In this document: one piece after another, positions 16,526 through 24,913 of the stretch
Layout: every line of letters starts with the position of its first letter
Position numbering within the stretch: position 1 is the first letter of the stretch
Made by a program: the position numbers and the translations under genes
Source of the DNA: Thermodesulfatator autotrophicus
Lineage (GTDB): Bacteria; Desulfobacterota; Thermodesulfobacteria; Thermodesulfobacteriales; Thermodesulfatatoraceae
Direction of reading: 5' to 3'
Assembly (NCBI RefSeq): GCF_001642325.1
Contig: NZ_LSFI01000004.1
Coordinates: forward strand, 1-64,000
DNA: 64,000 nucleotides
Notes under the pieces: model-generated
The model's database searches: none
The model's input: the letters and a program-made list of their open reading frames with translations, nothing else
What the model was told of the DNA's origin: nothing

Positions 16526-18006
16526 AAAATTTTTTAAATTCTCTTTTTAGTCCTGCAGGTCTTATTCTATTGGTGCTTTTAGCTGGGCGTATTTCTTTTA
16601 TCCAGCTGATAGGCCTTAATCTTTCGCCAGATGAGGCCTATTACTGGGACTGGTCAAGGCAGCTTGCCTGGGGCTATTACAGTAAGCCTCCCATGATAGC
16701 CTGGCTCATTCATGTTTCTACACATATTCTGGGAGTAAGCGAGTATGGTATTCGCGTGCCAGCGGCCCTTTTTCACACGGCCTTTCTCGCCTTTATTTTC
16801 TATCTTGGTAAGCGCCTTTTTGATGAAAAAGTCGGTTTTTGGGCTATGGTGGCCGCGGCGGCAAGCCCACTTTCGGCCATCTATAGCTTTGTGATGACCA
16901 TAGACCCTCCCCTTTTTGCCTTCTGGGCTTTAGCCCTTTGCCTGGCCTGGCAAGCCGCTGAAAGCCAAAAGACCAGAGACTTTTTCTTTTTGGGCCTGGT
17001 GGCAGGGCTGGGGCTTCTTACCAAACAAACCATGCTGGCTTTTCTGTTTTTCTTTTTTGTCTGGCTGGCTGTAAGCCCTGAAAAGCGACCGCTTTTAAAA
17101 AGCTTCAAGCCTTACCTGGTAGTTTTAATAGTTTTTTTGATGATTTTTCCAAACCTTCTATGGAACTTCAGGCACGGCTGGATTACTTTTAAACACACTT
17201 CTCACCACTTTGAAGAAGAAGGCCTTAACTTTTTAGGTCCCATTATCTTTCTGGTAGAGCAGGCAGGAGTTATCACTCCGATAGTTTTTGGCCTTATGCT
17301 TTTTGTCTTTGCTTTATTTCTAGTAAAAGAAAAGTTGCGCCAAAATGAAAGACTTTTGTTTCTTTTTGTATTTTCTGCCCTGCCTTTAGCCCTGGTCCTG
17401 CCCCTTTCTTTTTTGAGAAAGGTTAATGCTAACTGGCCTTACCCGTTTTATGAAGCAGGTTTTATTATGCTTTCGGCTTTGATTTTACGAGGGGCCTGGA
17501 GCTCGAGCCAGAAGCGCTTGCTGCGGGGCCTGTTTTTTGGGGGAGTAATCCTCGGCATGCTGGTTATGCTGGCCACTTATCAGCTGGCACGCACGCCTGA
17601 GATCTTTCCGCCTAAGGTCCAGAGGCTCCTTTACAAATTTACTGACTGGCGCGACTTTGCTGACCGGGTGCAAAAGGAAAGAAAAACTCAGGAACTGGTA
17701 ATTACACTGCGGCGAGACTATGCCTCTGAGCTTGCTTTCTATCTGCCTGATAGGCCTCGTACCTATACTTTCTGGCAGGGCTACATAAAAAGCCAGTACG
17801 ACCTATGGGATGGCCTTCACCAGAGGCTTGGGGAAAATGCCATTTTGGTCCTCTCCTCGCAGGCAGAGGCCAAAAAATATTCTTCCTGCTTTGACAAAGT
17901 GGTTTTTCTCGGCCAATATGAAAAAAATGTATTTGGCAAAAAGCGACGGGCTGTTATTTTTAAGGGATATAATTTAAAGACTTGTCCATACCTTGATAAA
18001 AGATGA
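16522..18006 (+). CDS. ArnT-like GT39 family glycosyltransferase
   Basis: A 494-aa multi-membrane-pass GT-C transferase of the dolichyl-phosphate-mannose/ArnT group, which moves sugars from polyprenyl-phosphate carriers to envelope acceptors. The first periplasmic loop carries the catalytic acidic pair in SPDEAYYWDWS, followed by GYYSKPPMIAWLIH, typical of the family. Around ten hydrophobic helices follow, then a soluble C-terminal domain (about 380-494). The preceding PAP2 phosphatase points to lipid A or glycan modification; the acceptor cannot be read from sequence. Confidence 0.85.
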   Translation: MKNFLNSLFSPAGLILLVLLAGRISFIQLIGLNLSPDEAYYWDWSRQLAWGYYSKPPMIAWLIHVSTHILGVSEYGIRVPAALFHTAFLAFIFYLGKRLFDEKVGFWAMVAAAASPLSAIYSFVMTIDPPLFAFWALALCLAWQAAESQKTRDFFFLGLVAGLGLLTKQTMLAFLFFFFVWLAVSPEKRPLLKSFKPYLVVLIVFLMIFPNLLWNFRHGWITFKHTSHHFEEEGLNFLGPIIFLVEQAGVITPIVFGLMLFVFALFLVKEKLRQNERLLFLFVFSALPLALVLPLSFLRKVNANWPYPFYEAGFIMLSALILRGAWSSSQKRLLRGLFFGGVILGMLVMLATYQLARTPEIFPPKVQRLLYKFTDWRDFADRVQKERKTQELVITLRRDYASELAFYLPDRPRTYTFWQGYIKSQYDLWDGLHQRLGENAILVLSSQAEAKKYSSCFDKVVFLGQYEKNVFGKKRRAVIFKGYNLKTCPYLDKR

Positions 18007-18380
18007 AAACCTACCTTTTAGTAGGTGCAGGTGGTTTTTTGGGAGCTATGGCCAGATATTGGGTATCTGGCCTGGCTTTGCATTTTTCTACCCGCTTCCC
18101 TCTGGGCACTTTACTGGTAAATGTTCTCGGGTCATTTTTCCTGGGCTTTTTAATGACACTTGTCAGTGAAACACTTTTGGTTTCACCAGAAACGCGCCTG
18201 TTTCTGGCCATAGGGTTTCTAGGTGCTTTCACTACTTTTTCTACTTTTGCTTATGAAACCAACTCTTTGCTTGAAGGTGGGCAGTTTTTTCTTGCTTTTT
18301 TAAACGTGGTAATAAGTTTAAGTTTAGGTTTAATAGGAGTAAGACTTGGTATATGGGTAGCCAAAACTTTTTTGATTTAG
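18003..18380 (+). CDS. crcB: Fluoride ion channel CrcB/Fluc
   Basis: A 125-aa inner-membrane fluoride exporter with four helices that works as a dual-topology dimer. Conserved features: GGFLGAMARYWVSG at the N-terminus, FPLGTLLVNVLGSFFLGF with the pore Asn, and GFLGAFTTFSTFAYE with the Phe/Thr-Ser track. It overlaps the GT39 gene by 4 bases and is followed after 4 bases by DUF190, its frequent companion. I see no fluoride riboswitch upstream of the run. Confidence 0.93.
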   Translation: MKTYLLVGAGGFLGAMARYWVSGLALHFSTRFPLGTLLVNVLGSFFLGFLMTLVSETLLVSPETRLFLAIGFLGAFTTFSTFAYETNSLLEGGQFFLAFLNVVISLSLGLIGVRLGIWVAKTFLI

Positions 18381-18384
18381 GACT

Positions 18385-18699
18385 ATGAATTACAAACTTC
18401 TTTCAATTTATATTGACGAAGACGAAAAAGGTGAAAATGGCCTTTTATACAAGGAAGTTTTGGCCTTTTTAACGGAAAAAGGAATAGAAGGGGCTACGGT
18501 TTTTAAAGGAGTTTTTGGCTGGGGGCATGATAAGGTTATTCACACCGTGAGTTTACTGCGGGCAAGCTCAGGCCTTCCCTTAAAAATAGAAATCATTGAA
18601 AAAGAAGAGGTTATTGAAGGGCTTTTGCCAGAGCTTAAAAAAATTATACATAAAGGCCTTATTACCATAAGTGAAGTGCAAGTTATTCATCGGCCTTAA
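18385..18699 (+). CDS. DUF190 family protein
   Basis: A 104-aa small soluble protein with a PII-like fold expected for DUF190. The family pattern is clear: LLSIYIDEDEKGENGLLYKEV, then GATVFKGVFGWGHDK and PLKIEIIEKEE. DUF190 genes are commonly next to crcB, as here, and are assumed to act in fluoride handling or to regulate the channel, but the biochemical role is unknown. Its end overlaps the convergent fapA gene by 17 bases. Confidence 0.85.
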   Translation: MNYKLLSIYIDEDEKGENGLLYKEVLAFLTEKGIEGATVFKGVFGWGHDKVIHTVSLLRASSGLPLKIEIIEKEEVIEGLLPELKKIIHKGLITISEVQVIHRP

Positions 18700-20086
18700 A
18701 AAGGCTGATTTGGCCGTTTCTCAGTTTGAATTTGACGGCTTTTAAATTTTCAGTAATTTTTTGGGCTTCTTTACCAATAACGATTTTTACCCCGACAAAG
18801 ACATGCCCGAGGGCTTTTATTTCGGCCTTCTTTTCCAGGAGCAAGACTTCGTCGTAAAGCCTTTTTAGTTCTTCCCGGTAACTTTCCTCAAGGGTAAGCA
18901 AATTTTCAAAAGATGACTTTAGTTTTTCAAGCTCGTTGATTTGTTCCTGAGGGAGCTTTTTTTGTTTGAGTAACTTTATACCCTTTTTAAGGGCTTTTCG
19001 TAAAAAGGCTTTTTGTTTTTCCAGGCTTGCCAGTTTTTGCTGGGTTTCTTTTATTTGAGTATCCAATTCTTCTTCATATCCGGCATGGATAATAGTTTCT
19101 ATATTGGCCCGGCTCCCCAGGACATGGGCTGTAATACTTCCACGTGCACAAATTTCACCACCTATAAGACTTCCGATGCCTTCGGTTACAAAAATATCGC
19201 CACCTGCCTTTACTTTTCCTCCTAAAATATAGTCCATTATTACTAAATCTTTTTTAATCTCCAGGGTTGAGTACTCCACTGCTCCTATCCTGGCCTGTCC
19301 GGAGCAGAAAATTTTAATGTTTTCACCTACGATCAGGCCTTCAATTAAAAGATTTCCGTAAACTTTTAGGCTGGTTTCATCTTCCACATTCCCCATTACC
19401 TCAAGGTCCCCTTCCACCAGCACCTTAAAGCCGCGCTTTATGTCTCCTGAAACAGTTAACTTTTTTCCGTAAAAGTGGATATTCCCTGTATCCCAATCAA
19501 TATCTCCGTGAATGTGAAATTCAGGATGAATTTCTATGTGTGTATTGAAGACTTTGAGAAGACCACTGCTTTTGGCGAAGTAAGTCTGGCTTTCGGGCTC
19601 AAACCCTACGTATTCGTTTGTTTTAACGGTGATGTCCTGGCCGTTTCTAGCAGGTATTTCCTTGCCAAACACGTTAACACCGGGCATTCCCGGGATAGGG
19701 GGCTTTTTAACCGCTATTTCCTGGCCCTTACGAACACAAAAAAACCCTTTTTGTTCCCTGTAATCAATCTGTTCTTCGCTTTCTTTTTTATCTTCTTTCT
19801 CAAACTTTACCAGCCATTCAAGGGAGGCGTCTTTTCCTTCCTGCGGAAGTTTGCCGTGAGCAAGGATTAACCTTTCACCCTTCCAGATAGGTTTTTCAAG
19901 CAGGCCGTACACAACGCCTTTTTCTCTTAAAATATTTAGCAATTCTTGATACTCATCTGAACTTATATCCCGTTTAGGTACTACCGCTTCCAGATAGACA
20001 CACTGGTGATCCTCGCTCAAATAGAGCAAAAAGTCTCCGTTTAGGACTGGAAGCCCTTCTTTTGGAAAGTCTGAATTAATACTCAT
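18683..20086 (-). CDS. FapA domain (DUF342) protein
   Basis: A 467-aa cytoplasmic protein of the DUF342/FapA family. The signature IPGMPGVNVFGKEIPARNGQD (about 150-170) is followed by a right-handed beta-helix-like repeat region (VSGDIKRGFKVLVEGDLEVMGNVEDETSLKVYGNLLIEG) and then a long Lys/Glu coiled coil (about 320-420). In Vibrio FapA affects flagellar or polar assembly, but no flagellar gene is nearby. Many DUF342 proteins are of unknown function. It is transcribed alone, tail to tail with DUF190. Confidence 0.85.
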   Translation of the reverse strand: MSINSDFPKEGLPVLNGDFLLYLSEDHQCVYLEAVVPKRDISSDEYQELLNILREKGVVYGLLEKPIWKGERLILAHGKLPQEGKDASLEWLVKFEKEDKKESEEQIDYREQKGFFCVRKGQEIAVKKPPIPGMPGVNVFGKEIPARNGQDITVKTNEYVGFEPESQTYFAKSSGLLKVFNTHIEIHPEFHIHGDIDWDTGNIHFYGKKLTVSGDIKRGFKVLVEGDLEVMGNVEDETSLKVYGNLLIEGLIVGENIKIFCSGQARIGAVEYSTLEIKKDLVIMDYILGGKVKAGGDIFVTEGIGSLIGGEICARGSITAHVLGSRANIETIIHAGYEEELDTQIKETQQKLASLEKQKAFLRKALKKGIKLLKQKKLPQEQINELEKLKSSFENLLTLEESYREELKRLYDEVLLLEKKAEIKALGHVFVGVKIVIGKEAQKITENLKAVKFKLRNGQISLFKADE

Positions 20087-20156
20087 TATTTTTCTTTTCG
20101 GTTTAAAGCAGGCTTAAGATAAACAAGCCTGGATAAACCAAATGACTAGGTGCCTG

Positions 20157-20200
20157 AAAATTTTGCCTGTCCCTCTTTCTGTAATTTTTGCCTGTCCCTC
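20157..20200 (-). repeat. Two GGGACAGGC repeats upstream of fapA
   Basis: Two copies oriented on the minus strand (plus reads TTTTGCCTGTCCCTC, ending about 20174 and 20200), 26 bp apart. They lie between fapA and bamA in the 213-bp gap. Confidence 0.75.
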
Positions 20201-20299
20201 TTTAAAATCCAGGAATGACAAAATTAGACAGAAGAAGAGCTAGAGCAGAGAAATACTGGTGAATGCTGCTGGTGGTGGTTAAAAAGTTGGCTTAAAAAG

Positions 20300-22954
20300 T
20301 TAGAAAACGCCGCCTATACGGAAATTCCAGTTGCTTTTTTCTTCTCCGGGCTGGGTATCAATGTTAAAGCCCCATTCAATGCGTAATGGTCCCATGGGCG
20401 ATAGCCACCTGATACCAAAACCTACGGATTTTCTAACTTCTGAGAAGCGGTAACCTGTCTCCTGGTCCCAAACATTTCCCATGTCAAAAAATACTACTCC
20501 CTTTAGCCCCATGCTTTTGACTAAGGGGAAGATAGCCTCCGTTTGGGCGAAAAACATGTGTTCACCACCAATGCGCTCCCCGGTTTCAGGGTCAATAGGG
20601 CTTATGTCTCCGTAGCGGTATCCTCTAACTGAATCAAGGCCACCAAGATAAAATTTTTCAAAAACTGGGAGTTTTCCACCGCTTCCTTCGGTAACATAGC
20701 CTGCTCCTACTCTTATGTGCCCCACTACATCCCAGAAAAGAGGGTGATAATAACTAAAGGTAGCGGTTATCTTTTCGTAAGCACTGTCGCCCCCTAAAAA
20801 GCCGCCAGCGTGTTCGTAAAAAATAGAAGTTAAAGAACCCCTCGTCGGGTCAAAAAAGTGGTTTCTTGAGTCTCTAGTTACTCCGAGTTCAATGGAGCTG
20901 GTGATATGTATATCAGCTGACTCTCTGATTATTTCAGACGCATAATAATAGTAGTCAGTAAGATTAGAGTCATCATAACGATAGGCTAAATGGAAACGGA
21001 TATCAGGCCTCCATAGATAACCTATCTTTATAGCAAAACCCTTGCTTTCACGGGTGTAATCGTCATATTCTCTGGTCCAATCATAAAGGTTTAAACCCAG
21101 GGAAAATTTAGTATCGCGAAAATAAGGGTCTGTAAAAGAGAGGTTATAGCGCGTAGTCCTGGCGCCAAAATATCCCTGAAAAGATAAAGTCTGCCCCTTA
21201 CCCAGAAAATTGCGCTGCGAAATTTCAGCCATAAACAAAAGTTTATCTGTAGAAGAGTAGCCGGCCCCAATACTAAAAGTACCAGTGGGTTGCTCTTTTA
21301 CTTTTACATTTATGTCCATCTGGTCTTCTTTTATGCCCTTTTCTGTGCTTATGCTTACGTCTTCAAAGTACCCCAGGCGTCTCAGACGATTTTCGCTCTT
21401 TTTGAGCCTAGTGGCACTGAAAGGGCGTTGTTCCACTACCAGCAATTCTCTCCTGATGACCTTGTCTCTCGTGCGGGTATTTCCAGTGATTTCTATACGG
21501 TTAACATAAACAAGTGGGCCTTTATCTACCTTAAATACCACGTTTACCTGGTGTTTTTTGGGGTCTCTTTCAATCTTAGGTTCAACTCGGGCATAAGCGT
21601 ATCCTTTATCAGCAAAGAGGTCAGTGATTTTCATTATGTCTCGCCGCAGGGCTTCGCGGTTAAAGTATTTTTCTTTCGGTAGTTCTAATTTTTCTATGAT
21701 AAAATTTTTGTTTTTAAAGAGGTCTTGTTCTATGTCCACCTGGCCTACGGTATAACGCGGGCCTTCTTCCACAGGAATAGTGATATAAACCCACTCCCCT
21801 TTGCGTTTAACCTGGGGCTCTCCCACTCTCACGTCTATGTAGCCATGGTTTTGATAAAAAGCGACAATTTTTCCGAGGCTCCGGTAAAGCCCTCCATAGC
21901 TATAAACTCCCGGTGGAATGCCGCCGGTTACAAAGGTTTTAATCTTCTTGAGCCAGGAAAAAGTTCCTTTTTCACTTATCTCTAATAGTTTTTTCAAGTC
22001 TTTGTCTGAAAAGGCTTTGTTCCCTTCAAAGGTTATTTTCTTGATATAGACCTTTTTGCCTTCTTTGATCTTGAAGATTACCCTTGCTTCTCTGGGGTTT
22101 AGCATCTTAACAAGAGGTTCTACCTTGGTGTCATAAAAGCCCTGTTCTTTATAAAAGAGCTTTATCTTCTCAGCTGCTTCGTCTATCTTTTGGAGATTAA
22201 GAATGGAATAAGGTTTAAGCTCGGTTATTTTTTGCAGTTCTTTGGTTTTGATGGCCTTATTACCCTGGTAAACAATACGCTTTACTACGGGCTTTTCACG
22301 TAAAATATAGGTGACAATTAAACCCTCTTTGGTCTGCTCTACATCTGCTCTTACGTCGTCAAAATAGCCAAGTTTATAAATGTTCTTTATGTCTTCTCGG
22401 ATTTTTTTCGGGTCAAAGATGTCACCGGCCTTTAAAGAAAGAACAGGATATATGGCGTCGGCATCCATGCGCACGTTGCCTTTAATTTTTACTTCCGCCA
22501 CTATTTGTTGCCCGACAAGGGCTTTTATCAAAAGGCTTGCCGCCTTTTGGGCCAGGTTTTCCAGTTCTTCTTTGGCTCCTGTTAGATAAATGTTCTGAGG
22601 ATATTTCTCTTTGCAGAGATAAACTTTTAAATCCAGGCTGGCCTTATCTCCCAGGTAAGTTAAAGAGCCGTAAATAGTCCCCAAGGCTGGAATTTTTTGA
22701 CAGTAAATGGCTGGTGATGGTTGAGTTTTTTTAGGTGAAATTACCTTGAAATTTCTCTTTTTAAGGGATGCCAACAATAACTGATTGATAACAGAAAGTT
22801 CGCCTTTATCCTTTTCAGGAGCATTTATTTTCAAAGGTAGAAAAACAACCGTTCTTTCTTGAGCCCATATTTTATTGAGGCCGGCTAAGTTCCAAACCCC
22901 AAGAAGTAGAAGAAAGAAGAAGACTACTCTTTTGAAGGCTTGTTCCAGGGCCAT
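20300..22954 (-). CDS. bamA: Outer-membrane protein assembly factor BamA
   Basis: Central barrel of the BAM complex that folds outer-membrane proteins. The 884-aa precursor has a signal peptide (AFKRVVFFFLLLLGVWNLAG), an extra domain of about 125 residues (RTVVFLPLKINAPEKD to LLIKALVGQQ), then five POTRA repeats (starts visible at VAEVKIKGNVRM, VKRIVYQGNKAI, IKKITFEGNKAF, YTVGQVDIEQ and YVNRIEITGNTRT), and a C-terminal 16-strand barrel containing LGGLDSVRGYRYGD (the conserved VRGF/Y loop) and ending in Phe. The extra N-terminal domain is absent from the E. coli protein. It overlaps lolD by 31 bases and is last in the lysS-lolC-lolD-bamA run. Confidence 0.95.
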   Translation of the reverse strand: MALEQAFKRVVFFFLLLLGVWNLAGLNKIWAQERTVVFLPLKINAPEKDKGELSVINQLLLASLKKRNFKVISPKKTQPSPAIYCQKIPALGTIYGSLTYLGDKASLDLKVYLCKEKYPQNIYLTGAKEELENLAQKAASLLIKALVGQQIVAEVKIKGNVRMDADAIYPVLSLKAGDIFDPKKIREDIKNIYKLGYFDDVRADVEQTKEGLIVTYILREKPVVKRIVYQGNKAIKTKELQKITELKPYSILNLQKIDEAAEKIKLFYKEQGFYDTKVEPLVKMLNPREARVIFKIKEGKKVYIKKITFEGNKAFSDKDLKKLLEISEKGTFSWLKKIKTFVTGGIPPGVYSYGGLYRSLGKIVAFYQNHGYIDVRVGEPQVKRKGEWVYITIPVEEGPRYTVGQVDIEQDLFKNKNFIIEKLELPKEKYFNREALRRDIMKITDLFADKGYAYARVEPKIERDPKKHQVNVVFKVDKGPLVYVNRIEITGNTRTRDKVIRRELLVVEQRPFSATRLKKSENRLRRLGYFEDVSISTEKGIKEDQMDINVKVKEQPTGTFSIGAGYSSTDKLLFMAEISQRNFLGKGQTLSFQGYFGARTTRYNLSFTDPYFRDTKFSLGLNLYDWTREYDDYTRESKGFAIKIGYLWRPDIRFHLAYRYDDSNLTDYYYYASEIIRESADIHITSSIELGVTRDSRNHFFDPTRGSLTSIFYEHAGGFLGGDSAYEKITATFSYYHPLFWDVVGHIRVGAGYVTEGSGGKLPVFEKFYLGGLDSVRGYRYGDISPIDPETGERIGGEHMFFAQTEAIFPLVKSMGLKGVVFFDMGNVWDQETGYRFSEVRKSVGFGIRWLSPMGPLRIEWGFNIDTQPGEEKSNWNFRIGGVF

Positions 22955-23646
22955 GGTTCATCCTTTGATAATTCTATGATTTTTCCGGCACTCAGGCCAA
23001 AAACTCGGTCCATCTGGGTTGCTAACTCTGGATTATGGGTTACCACCACCAAGGTAGTAGCATAAGTCTGATTAATTCGCAAAAAAAGTTTAACTATTTC
23101 CTGGGCTGTTTTGACATCAAGGTTCCCTGTAGGCTCATCAGCTAAAAGCACTGGTGGGTTTAGAACCAGGGCCCGAGCAATAGCTACCCTTTGCCTTTCT
23201 CCTCCAGAAAGTTCGCCGATACGGTGGTTGAGCCGATGTGAAAGTCCCACTCTTTCAAGAATTTCTTCAGCCATTTTACGTGCTTCTTTTACAGACTTTC
23301 CGGCTATTAAAGCTGGTAGCATGGTATTTTCAAGGGTATTGAATTCAGGCAAGAGATGATGAAACTGAAAGACAAACCCAAGTTTTTGGTTTCTGAAACG
23401 GGAAAGCTCTCTGTCAGAAAGGGAAAAGACATCTACTCCAAAGTGAAAAACCTGGCCCTGGTCAGGGCGGTCAAGAGTCCCCAGGATGTGGAGCAGGGTG
23501 GTCTTTCCTACACCTGAAGCCCCTACAATGGCCACCTTTTCACCAGCCGCGATTTTGAAACTCGCTCCCTGTAGTACTTCAACTCTTTGGGGGCCAGAGC
23601 CATAAACTTTAATTAAATTTTTGGCTTCTATGGCTGTCTTAGCCAT
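22924..23646 (-). CDS. lolD: Lipoprotein-releasing ABC transporter ATPase LolD
   Basis: A 240-aa ABC ATPase that powers extraction of outer-membrane lipoproteins from the inner membrane. Walker A is GASGVGKTT (about 37-45), the signature is LSGGERQRVAIARAL, Walker B is VLLADEPTG, and the switch His lies in VVVTHNPE. It pairs with the adjacent permease (8-base overlap). Only one permease gene is seen, so the transporter is probably a homodimer of the LolF type. The MacB/FtsE group is similar, but context supports Lol. Confidence 0.92.
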   Translation of the reverse strand: MAKTAIEAKNLIKVYGSGPQRVEVLQGASFKIAAGEKVAIVGASGVGKTTLLHILGTLDRPDQGQVFHFGVDVFSLSDRELSRFRNQKLGFVFQFHHLLPEFNTLENTMLPALIAGKSVKEARKMAEEILERVGLSHRLNHRIGELSGGERQRVAIARALVLNPPVLLADEPTGNLDVKTAQEIVKLFLRINQTYATTLVVVTHNPELATQMDRVFGLSAGKIIELSKDEPWPWNKPSKE

Positions 23647-24913
23647 AACGCAGAACCTCAGCTGGAGGTAGTTTGGCGGCCTGGCGGGCAGGATAAACCG
23701 TGGCTAAAAGGGCTAAAATAATGGCTGAAATGGCAATAAGAGATATATCAAAAAAGTCCACCAGAACTGGAAGGGTTTCCACAAAATAAACGTCTCCTGG
23801 AAGTTTGATGATGGGATAGCGGTCTATAAAGAAACAAAGAGCAAGCCCGAAAAAAACCCCCAGAATAATCCCTGTTACACCCAGTAAAAAACCAGTGAGC
23901 ATGAAAATTTGCAGGATAGAACGGTCTGAGGCGCCAATCGCCTTTAAGATGGCTATGTCTGCCTTTTTTTCGCCTACCAGCATAATCAGCGCCGCCACAA
24001 TGTTAAAAGCGGCTACCACGATTATGAGGGTGAGAATAACGAACATGGCTGCCTTCTCAAGCTTTAGTGCAGAGAATAGGCTGGCGTTCATAGTGCGCCA
24101 ATCTATTACCCAGTAGGGAAAGCCAAGCTTTTCGGCTAAGAGTTTGGAAAATTTTCCGGCGTAAAACGGGTCAGAAAGGCGCACTTCTATATTTGAAACG
24201 CCTTTGATGTCAGCCAGGCTTTGGGCAAGAGTCAAAGGGATAAAGGCCAGTGAAGAATCAAACTCGTATAGCCCGGTTTCAAAGATGCCAGCAATGGTAA
24301 GGGTTTTTATCCGGGGAAGAAATCCCACTATGGTAGCCCGCCCCTGAGGGAGTATCACCGTGACCTTATCTCCTTTGGTTAAACCCAAATTTTTGGCCAT
24401 CCGCCAACCAATGATTATGTTGTTGCTTCCCTCTCCAAGCTCAAGAAAGCTTCCCTGCCGGAGTTTTACCTTATTGAAAAAACGCTGGGCGTCTTTGCCT
24501 GGCACTCCCCTTAGAACAACGCCTGACTGGCCTTCACCTGAAGAAATAAGCCCTTGAAGAACAACCGTGGGAAGGGCATCTTCAACCCTGACCTCTCCTT
24601 TCCCACGCAGACGATCAAACAGGGAGGATAGCCCCTGTTTTTTAAGGCGAAGGCCTTTTATTTCCCGCATTACCTCTTCATAATTAGTGATAGGGCCTCC
24701 CATTTTTTGGACGATAACGTGAGCATTTATGCCGAGGAGTTTTTCCCTCAACTCCTTTTGGAAGCCAGACATAACCGAAATGACCACAATCAGGGCGCAT
24801 ACACCTATAGTTACTCCCAGGATGGCCATTCCCGAGATAAAAGAGGTGAATCTGTGTTTTTTGCGTGAAAGCAGATATCTAAAGGCGATATACCATTCAA
24901 AACGGCTTATCAT
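23639..24913 (-). CDS. lolC: Lipoprotein-releasing ABC transporter permease LolC/LolE
   Basis: A 424-aa inner-membrane permease. The first helix (ITSFISGMAILGVTIGVCALIVVISVMSGF) is followed by a large periplasmic domain (about 50-270), then three more helices at the C-terminus, the MacB/FtsX layout. The motif VMSGFQKELREKLLGINAHV is characteristic of LolC/LolE. It works with LolD, and its outer-membrane client machinery includes BamA in the same run. It overlaps lysS by 4 bases. Confidence 0.92.
   Translation of the reverse strand: MISRFEWYIAFRYLLSRKKHRFTSFISGMAILGVTIGVCALIVVISVMSGFQKELREKLLGINAHVIVQKMGGPITNYEEVMREIKGLRLKKQGLSSLFDRLRGKGEVRVEDALPTVVLQGLISSGEGQSGVVLRGVPGKDAQRFFNKVKLRQGSFLELGEGSNNIIIGWRMAKNLGLTKGDKVTVILPQGRATIVGFLPRIKTLTIAGIFETGLYEFDSSLAFIPLTLAQSLADIKGVSNIEVRLSDPFYAGKFSKLLAEKLGFPYWVIDWRTMNASLFSALKLEKAAMFVILTLIIVVAAFNIVAALIMLVGEKKADIAILKAIGASDRSILQIFMLTGFLLGVTGIILGVFFGLALCFFIDRYPIIKLPGDVYFVETLPVLVDFFDISLIAISAIILALLATVYPARQAAKLPPAEVLRYG

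Noticed and set aside
18003-18380. Fluoride riboswitch controlling crcB
   Set aside because: crcB overlaps the preceding gene and no riboswitch-like pattern was seen before the PAP2 start.
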